Source: JBEKEX01 sp050013615 (GTDB lineage Bacteria; Chloroflexota; Anaerolineae; Anaerolineales; Anaerolineaceae). Taken from it: a stretch of DNA of 10,952 bases. A program made the position numbers and the translations under genes. The stretch spans positions 1-10,952 of the forward strand of contig JBEKEX010000171.1 of assembly GCA_050013615.1 (NCBI GenBank). Reading direction: 5' to 3'. Of this stretch, positions 6,783 through 10,952 are shown one piece after another. Under the pieces are notes generated by a model that was not told the DNA's origin, searched no databases, and saw only the letters and a list, made by a program, of their open reading frames with translations. The first letter of the stretch is position 1; every line of letters begins with the position of its first letter.

Positions 6783-7457
6783 ATGTTCGTAGTGATCGCC
6801 GGTGGTGGAAGGACAGGCGCTCAACTGGCACGATATTTGATCGACGAAGGGCATCAGGTACATGTGCTCGAAAACCGCAAAGAGGTCCTGGCTCGACTGC
6901 ATAAAGAGTTGCCGACAGAGGTCATTTTTGCCGGGAATCCATTGAACCCGGCCATGTTGGAAGAAGTAGGGATGGCAAATGCTCAGGTTTTTGCAGCCAC
7001 CACCGCCACTGATGAAGTCAACCTGGCTCTATGTTATTTCACACGCGAAAAATACAAAGTTGCCCGCACCATTGCCCGTATAAACGACCCTCGTAATGCC
7101 TGGCTTTATGATCAAAAGCTGCACGTCGATGTCTCGGTCAATCAGGCCGAATTACTTTCGCACCTGATCGAGGAAGAAATGTCCCTCGGCGACATGATGA
7201 CCCTACTGAAGCTGAGAAAAGGGCGTTATTCGCTGGTGGAAGAAAAAATTCCGGCCGGTGCCAAGGCGCTGGGGGCAGCAATCAAAGACCTGCAATTCCC
7301 GGAGAATTGTGTCATCGCTGCCATCATCCGGGGTGGCAAGATCGTGGTTCCCCGGGGAGCCACCGTTTTCGAAGAAGATGACGAAGTGCTGGCAGTGACG
7401 GACGACGATGGTGCCAAACAACTCTCCGAGCTGTTTGCAAAGGTGTCGAAGAAGTAA
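6783..7457 (+). CDS. TrkA-like RCK protein, second of a tandem pair
   Basis: The product (224 aa) has the same RCK_N plus RCK_C layout as its upstream neighbour but differs clearly in sequence. The nucleotide motif is GGGRTG at 7-12, with Glu30 at the end of strand 2. RCK_C begins near KLRKGRYSLVEEKI and ends in EEDDEVLAVTDDDG. The start is the ATG at 6783, one base after the preceding stop (TGATATG). It is preceded by a near-perfect AAGGAGG (6770-6776) inside the upstream gene. An upstream in-frame GTG within that gene is not needed. Together the two genes resemble the two halves of E. coli TrkA, which carries both RCK units in one chain, so a hetero-oligomeric ring is plausible. No terminator follows the stop; accessory DNA begins within about 10 bases. 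Confidence 0.88.
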   Translation: MFVVIAGGGRTGAQLARYLIDEGHQVHVLENRKEVLARLHKELPTEVIFAGNPLNPAMLEEVGMANAQVFAATTATDEVNLALCYFTREKYKVARTIARINDPRNAWLYDQKLHVDVSVNQAELLSHLIEEEMSLGDMMTLLKLRKGRYSLVEEKIPAGAKALGAAIKDLQFPENCVIAAIIRGGKIVVPRGATVFEEDDEVLAVTDDDGAKQLSELFAKVSKK

Positions 7458-7466
7458 CGAGATCCA

Positions 7467-7910
7467 ATCAACTCAGGTGATTTATGCCTTATGAAAATCG
7501 GAGATATGTGTCTGGAGGCTGGGCAGGCTGTCGTTAGGCCCATTGGATCAGGGCCGAAAATAAAGCCTCGCACGTTTTTATGGGCAAATCCCACCAAGAC
7601 TGCCATGTTGATTTATATGGCCAATCGTGGTAGCTATGACAAGACTTACAGCCTTTTGGGAATGAAAAATCCATTCGCGCTTTGCTGCACAAAATTGGTA
7701 AAAAATGCCGGTGTCGAAAATGTTCATACACACCGATTTCGGCACACAATTGTAATTGAATATCTACGAAGCCATCACGACTCATTCAGCTTGATGCGGT
7801 TACTCGGCAATTCAAACATGGAGATGTTAAACCATTACTTAAATATATTGAATGATGATTTAGCAATATTTCACGGCACTGCAAGTCCTGTTGATAATAT
7901 CAAGCTGTAA
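7467..7910 (+). pseudogene. tyrosine recombinase (phage integrase family), C-terminal remnant
   Basis: Only the catalytic-domain C-terminus survives. The ATG at 7491 would give 139 residues, but recognisable homology already begins at about 7467 in the same frame: NSGDLCLMKIGD resembles the box I strand RxSELCxLKIGD. The upstream core-binding domain is absent and the frame is closed by the trkA stop. Residues of the fold that remain, counted from 7491, are His81 and Arg84 in HRFRHT and the nucleophile Tyr116 in NHYLNI. Two catalytic positions look altered. The box I Arg is replaced (Asn codon at 7470-7472), and the usual LLGH reads LLGN (Asn107). The protein should be inactive as a recombinase. 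It is the main sign that this patch was once mobile. Confidence 0.8.
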
Positions 7911-7934
7911 TAAAAGTACAAGTTAATAAAAAAC

Positions 7935-7977
7935 ACGCTATGGAAAATCGTCCCTTGATTGAATATTCCATACGCGT
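7935..7977. repeat. 11-bp imperfect inverted repeat over the DUF2806 gene promoter
   Basis: ACGC-TATGGAA (7935-7945) is mirrored by TTCCATA-c-GCGT (7966-7977), with one unpaired base in the right arm and a 20-base spacer. The right arm overlaps the spacer of the promoter for the next gene, and no U tract follows, so a protein-binding site fits better than a terminator. Confidence 0.6.
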
Positions 7978-7986
7978 TGATATAAT
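7959..7986 (+). promoter_or_regulatory. promoter of the DUF2806-like gene
   Basis: TTGAAT (7959-7964) and TATAAT (7981-7986) are spaced 16 bp apart, and a TG at 7978-7979 makes an extended -10 (TGATATAAT). The start near 7993 gives a leader of about 58 nt ending in the ribosome site AAGGGAGG (8035-8042). The gene can therefore be expressed independently of the K+ operon. Confidence 0.65.
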
Positions 7987-8050
7987 AGTAAGAAATGAGA
8001 GTAATTAATGTTTGGCTGAATTTTCTATGAGATGAAGGGAGGAAAATAAA

Positions 8051-8935
8051 ATGGTAAAAAGTAATGCTCTTATCAATATTGATCTTCATGATTTACCTAA
8101 AGTGGCTATTAATTTAATTGATAAATGCTCAGATGCGATTGGTGGTATTGCGAAACCCGCACAAATTCGACGTGTGGCTCGTGCAGAAGCAGATGCCGCA
8201 AAAATTAAAACCCTCTCAAATATTGAAAACGATAAATTAATAAAACGAGCTCAAGATCGATTATTACTTGAAGAAGCAAACAAACAGAAAAATATTGAGG
8301 AAATAATCAAAAAAGCAACGCCACAACTTCAGCAGAATGCACAACCTCAAAACATGGATAATGATTGGATAACACACTTTTTCGAGAAAGGCAAACTGAT
8401 TTCTGATGATGAAATGCAACTCCTTTGGTCAAGAGTTCTAGCCGGAGAAGCAAATTCTCCAGGAACTTATTCAAAACGTACAGTCAACTTTTTAGAGACA
8501 ATAAATCGGAATGAAGCGGCTTTATTCCAAACATTATGTTGCTATAGTTGGTCTTTAGGGGAAAACAATGTTCCTCTTATGTACGATCATAATGCAGAAA
8601 TTTACAAGAAAAACGGTATCACTTTTGGCACACTAAAGCATTTCGAGGAAATAGGTTTGCTGAGTTTTTCTGATTTTGCATTTAATGGCTTTGTATTGCA
8701 AAACTTTCCCAAAAATATTGTCTGCTCCTATTTCGAAGAAATGATAAATATAGAGTTCCCGAACGAAAAGGACAATCATCTAGAAGTTGGACATGTCAAG
8801 CTATCACAAATTGGACAAGAGCTGGCACCTATTTGTGATATTAAACCTATTCCTGGATTTTTTGATTACGTACTTAACAGATGGAAAAATCCTATCGAAT
8901 TTATAGTGACACCATCAAATTATTTAACTGCCTAA
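8051..8935 (+). CDS. DUF2806-like protein of unknown function (accessory cargo)
   Basis: The product (294 aa) appears complete and matches, from memory, the DUF2806 / TIGR03899 family, whose biochemical role is not known to me. An N-terminal segment (about 10-45, DLPKVAINLIDKCSDAIGG then KPAQIRRVARAEADA) leads into a charged coiled coil (about 45-95). The family core follows: NDWITHFFEKGKLISDDEMQ, LLWSRVLAGEANSPGTYSKRT, then a C-terminal region with IYKKNGITFGTLKHFEEIGL and IGQELAPICDIKPIPGF. No signal peptide, clear membrane helix or enzyme motif is visible. AAGGGAGG at 8035-8042 supports the ATG at 8051. The base composition is AT-rich, unlike the genes around it, and it sits beside an integrase remnant, so it was probably acquired. 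A role in phage defence is a guess from this setting only. Confidence 0.75.
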   Translation: MVKSNALINIDLHDLPKVAINLIDKCSDAIGGIAKPAQIRRVARAEADAAKIKTLSNIENDKLIKRAQDRLLLEEANKQKNIEEIIKKATPQLQQNAQPQNMDNDWITHFFEKGKLISDDEMQLLWSRVLAGEANSPGTYSKRTVNFLETINRNEAALFQTLCCYSWSLGENNVPLMYDHNAEIYKKNGITFGTLKHFEEIGLLSFSDFAFNGFVLQNFPKNIVCSYFEEMINIEFPNEKDNHLEVGHVKLSQIGQELAPICDIKPIPGFFDYVLNRWKNPIEFIVTPSNYLTA

Positions 8936-8992
8936 TCCACGCAAGATGATGTATTGCAAGCAAAAAACAAGATCTTTCACTCATATTAACTA

Positions 8993-9001
8993 TGCTATAA
9001 T
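8993..9001 (+). promoter_or_regulatory. candidate extended -10 promoter upstream of tRNA-Gly
   Basis: TGCTATAAT (8993-9001) is an extended -10 element in the otherwise featureless 8936-9126 spacer. It points at the tRNA gene and would give a precursor with a leader of about 120 nt. No good -35 is visible, and no better promoter was found closer to the tRNA. Confidence 0.35.
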
Positions 9002-9126
9002 CGGTAAAATCTTTGATTTCCTAGAGATTACTGCTGCTCTTTTACTGCAAATTATATATAGCAACCTAGCATTTTGAATGAAATAGGTCGGCGGCGGTAA
9101 CTTCCTAAAAATCAATAGGTTAGCGT

Positions 9127-9198
9127 GCGGGTGTAGTTCAGTGGTAGAACGCTTGCTTCCCAAGCAAGATATCGTGGGTTCGAGTCCCATCACCCGCT
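9127..9198 (+). tRNA. tRNA-Gly (anticodon CCC)
   Basis: A full cloverleaf folds by eye. Acceptor GCGGGTG (9127-9133) pairs with CACCCGC (9191-9197), and the D arm is GTTC/GAAC. The anticodon stem CTTGC/GCAAG closes the loop TTCCCAA with anticodon CCC (9159-9161). The T arm is GTGGG/CCCAT with loop TTCGAGT. The discriminator is T, as usual for bacterial tRNA-Gly. The 3' CCA is not encoded. It decodes GGG. Confidence 0.96.
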
Positions 9199-9200
9199 CT

Positions 9201-9225
9201 AAAGCACCCCAACCGGGGTGTTTTT
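9201..9225 (+). terminator. intrinsic terminator after tRNA-Gly
   Basis: CACCCC (9205-9210), loop AACC and GGGGTG (9215-9220) are followed by TTTTT. Outer A-T pairs lengthen the stem. It begins 3 bases after the tRNA and separates it from the signalling operon. Confidence 0.93.
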
Positions 9226-9351
9226 CGCGCCTTTACCTTTCACATTTGTAATGCGCTTTGCAAAAGAATTGCACTATTCTATGCATAATGTTTTCCTTTT
9301 TATGCTAAAATTTTATCGAGAAGGAATCTATTTGCAAGAGGAGTGGAGCGC

Positions 9352-9726
9352 ATGCTGGAAAGCGCAAAAACGATCCTTCATATCGAAGACAATTCAGATA
9401 ACCGCATGCTCATCCGCCGTATCCTTCAATTCGAAGGCTATCACGTGCTGGAAGCAGAAAACGCGCGTTCTGCCATGTCACTGTTGGCCGTCTACCGACC
9501 GGATTTGATCCTAATGGATATCAATATGCCGGATGAAGATGGCTATACGCTTACACAGAAACTTAAGTCAATTCCTGCATTAATTCACGTTCCCATTCTG
9601 GCAATCACCGCCAATGCTCTCAAAGGCGATAAGGAAAAATCATTGCAGGCAGGTTGCGACGGATATATCGAAAAGCCAATCGACATCGATGATTTTTTAG
9701 AACAATTGGCACATTATTTGAATTAA
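9352..9726 (+). CDS. stand-alone response-regulator receiver protein
   Basis: This 124-residue protein is a single CheY-like receiver domain with no output domain. It shows the acidic pair Glu12-Asp13 (HIEDN), phospho-acceptor Asp56 (LILMDINMP), switch Thr86 (AITAN) and Lys108 before a proline (IEKPI). Such proteins accept phosphate from a histidine kinase and act by protein contact or as relay steps; this one most resembles DivK-type receivers that serve hybrid kinases. The ATG at 9352 is chosen because AGAGGAG (9337-9343) lies eight bases before it, while the in-frame GTG at 9343 overlaps that ribosome site. It is followed 16 nt later by a second receiver and then by a GAF-PAS sensor. A weak extended -10 (TGCTAAAAT, 9303-9311) may be its promoter. 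Confidence 0.92.
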   Translation: MLESAKTILHIEDNSDNRMLIRRILQFEGYHVLEAENARSAMSLLAVYRPDLILMDINMPDEDGYTLTQKLKSIPALIHVPILAITANALKGDKEKSLQAGCDGYIEKPIDIDDFLEQLAHYLN

Positions 9727-9742
9727 GAAAAGGGTGTCTTTT

Positions 9743-10213
9743 GTGGTAACGGATCAGATTCGAGACCATTTAGATCAATCGGCAGAAAAACCGGGACCCT
9801 TATTGCACGGCGGACCGGCAAAGGACTTTACCGTTCTAGTGGTCGAAGATAATGTGTCCAATTTTGTGCTGGTGGCCAGATTGTTGGGCTACTTGGGGAT
9901 CCACTGTGAATGGAAAACCTCGGGCTACGAAGTCGTTGAATATGCCGATACATTACCGCATTTGGACCTTATCCTGATGGATATCCGTCTCCCCTACGAG
10001 GATGGCTATGGTGCCTTGAAAAAGATCAGGCAATCGAGTCATCTGAAAAAAGTTCCCGTCGTCGCAGTTACTGCTGAGGCGAGTGACGAGCAAATGAAAA
10101 AAGCGCGTTTATCGGGTTTCGATGGCTTTTTGGGAAAGCCTTTGGATCCGGACCATTTTCCCAATCAGATCCGGCGTATCTTAGATGGACAACCCGTATG
10201 GGAATTAAGCTAA
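9743..10213 (+). CDS. second stand-alone receiver protein with a short N-terminal extension
   Basis: Starting at the GTG at 9743, the protein has 156 residues. A polar extension of about 28 residues precedes one receiver domain with Glu35-Asp36 (VVEDN), phospho-acceptor Asp80 (LILMDIRLP), Thr110 (AVTAE) and Lys132 (LGKPL). No DNA-binding or enzymatic output domain follows. The GTG at 9743 is preferred over the one at 9734 because AAAAGGG (9728-9734) lies eight bases before it and would overlap the other. It sits 16 nt after the first receiver and 10 nt before the sensor gene, so the three are probably co-transcribed. All catalytic residues are present in both receivers, which argues for a multi-step relay rather than a decayed duplicate. 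Confidence 0.88.
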   Translation: MVTDQIRDHLDQSAEKPGPLLHGGPAKDFTVLVVEDNVSNFVLVARLLGYLGIHCEWKTSGYEVVEYADTLPHLDLILMDIRLPYEDGYGALKKIRQSSHLKKVPVVAVTAEASDEQMKKARLSGFDGFLGKPLDPDHFPNQIRRILDGQPVWELS

Positions 10214-10223
10214 AGGTCGTCAA

Positions 10224-10952
10224 ATGATACAAGATTATCATCGTCCAGAATCCAATGCACTACCGGAACAACCTTCATCCACTCCAGGCGAACAAGGCAG
10301 CTTAAATCAGTTGTCTCTGCCAGCCCTGGAAAGAATTGGCCGGTCAATTTCCAACGAGAACAATCCTACTCGAATATATCAAATGCTCTATCAGCAAGTT
10401 GTACAGTTATTAGGTAGCAACATTGGTTTCATCATTGCCGAGTACAAGCCGGTTACCAATCTGATCTCATTCCCTTACGTCTACAACAACGGCCAAATGC
10501 TCACATTCGAGTCGATGCAATTAGGGAACGGTGTGATATCCACGCTGATAAAAGAACGAAAACCGAAAATCATACAAAACAACATTGAACCAACCGCTTG
10601 GGATCAAAAGAGCACAGGCAGGCCACCAAAATCATGGTTAGGCGTTCCACTTGTCGCAGGCGGAGAAATCGTCGGCGCAATGATCTTATTCGACGACGAA
10701 AAAGAATCGCGTTTTAATGAAAACGACCTCCTTTTCTTCAGCGCCTTGGGAACCACTGCCGCAGGCGCAATCAACACTGTAGAGGTTCTAAGAAAATCAC
10801 TACTAACAGAACAAGTCCACAAAAAAGAAGAAAGAATGTTGGACGCTTTGTTCAATAACGTTCCCGAGATGATCTTCTTTAAAGATGAACAAGAACGGTA
10901 TATTCGTGTCAACAACAACATGGCTTCAGAATATCACATCGCTCACCCTATT
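10224..10952 (+). CDS. GAF-PAS sensor protein, probably a histidine kinase, 3' end cut by window edge
   Basis: The first 243 residues are open to the right edge. After a polar N-terminus (about 1-28), a GAF domain spans roughly 35-185 (IYQMLYQQVVQLLG, SWLGVPLVAGGEIVGAMIL, FFSALGTTAAGAIN). A short linker helix rich in charged residues follows, and a PAS domain begins near 208 (ALFNNVPEMIFFKDEQERY). No membrane segment or signal peptide is seen, so this part is cytosolic. GAF and PAS domains bind small ligands or cofactors. In this layout, behind two receivers, a C-terminal histidine kinase is the usual continuation, but it lies outside the window. A diguanylate cyclase or phosphatase output is possible. 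AAAGG overlapping the previous stop supports the ATG at 10224. Confidence 0.85.
   Translation, partial: MIQDYHRPESNALPEQPSSTPGEQGSLNQLSLPALERIGRSISNENNPTRIYQMLYQQVVQLLGSNIGFIIAEYKPVTNLISFPYVYNNGQMLTFESMQLGNGVISTLIKERKPKIIQNNIEPTAWDQKSTGRPPKSWLGVPLVAGGEIVGAMILFDDEKESRFNENDLLFFSALGTTAAGAINTVEVLRKSLLTEQVHKKEERMLDALFNNVPEMIFFKDEQERYIRVNNNMASEYHIAHPI

Larger units (their letters stand above)
7458..9126. mobile_element. AT-rich accessory patch (decayed integrative element) between trkA and tRNA-Gly
   Basis: This stretch is markedly AT-richer than both sides. It begins with a truncated tyrosine recombinase directly behind the K+ operon, carries one unrelated cargo gene (DUF2806-like), and ends at a tRNA-Gly, a common integration target. 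No flanking direct repeat of the tRNA 3' end is visible near 7458, so the exact ends and the target are unproven. Confidence 0.45.

Noticed and set aside
8990..9193. Minus-strand open frame beginning MMGLEPTISCLGSKRSTTELHP
   Set aside because: It is the familiar spurious translation of the antisense of a tRNA gene; the tRNA-Gly on the plus strand explains it.
7458..9198. tRNA-Gly as the proven attachment site of the element
   Set aside because: I looked for a copy of the tRNA T-arm and acceptor 3' end near 7458-7500 and elsewhere in the window and saw none, so the att assignment stays a possibility only.

Overview
The window looks like a stretch of chromosome from a Chloroflexota bacterium, probably Anaerolineae-like. 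This is an inference from the styles of LigA, the KimA-type transporter with RCK partners, and the sensor genes; no marker gene proves it. Most genes have moderate GC. Roughly 7.46-9.1 kb is visibly AT-richer.

Layout. (1) 1-303, minus: the N-terminal two-thirds or so of an F420-dependent NADP reductase-like Rossmann protein, cut by the window edge. It diverges from an HxlR-family regulator (431-742, plus). The two are driven by near-consensus promoters whose -35 hexamers are the same bases on opposite strands. (2) A bidirectional terminator separates hxlR from the convergent ligA-rlmI pair (4051-833, minus). ligA has an extended -10 box six bases before its ATG, so its mRNA is probably leaderless. 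rlmI starts 6 nt after ligA and is probably translationally coupled to it. (3) 4200-7457, plus: a probable potassium-uptake operon with its own promoter, a KimA-type APC permease and two single-RCK TrkA-like proteins. The permease seems to have lost about 40 residues around TM8-TM9. (4) 7458-9126: an AT-rich accessory patch. It starts immediately after the second trkA stop with a degraded tyrosine-recombinase C-terminus, followed by a DUF2806-like gene with its own promoter and a strong ribosome site. (5) 9127-9225: tRNA-Gly(CCC) and a classic intrinsic terminator. (6) 9352-10952, plus: two stand-alone receiver proteins and the start of a GAF-PAS sensor, tightly spaced as one signalling operon that runs off the window.

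How the parts work together. The reductase/HxlR pair reads as a self-contained redox or electrophile-response switch. The KimA-RCK-RCK set reads as K+ import gated by nucleotide-binding RCK subunits. The receivers and sensor read as a multi-step phosphorelay. The accessory patch is a remnant of mobile DNA carrying one intact cargo gene of unknown function. No gene-free stretch exceeds 300 bases; the longest, 4052-4274, holds the divergent promoters of ligA and kimA.
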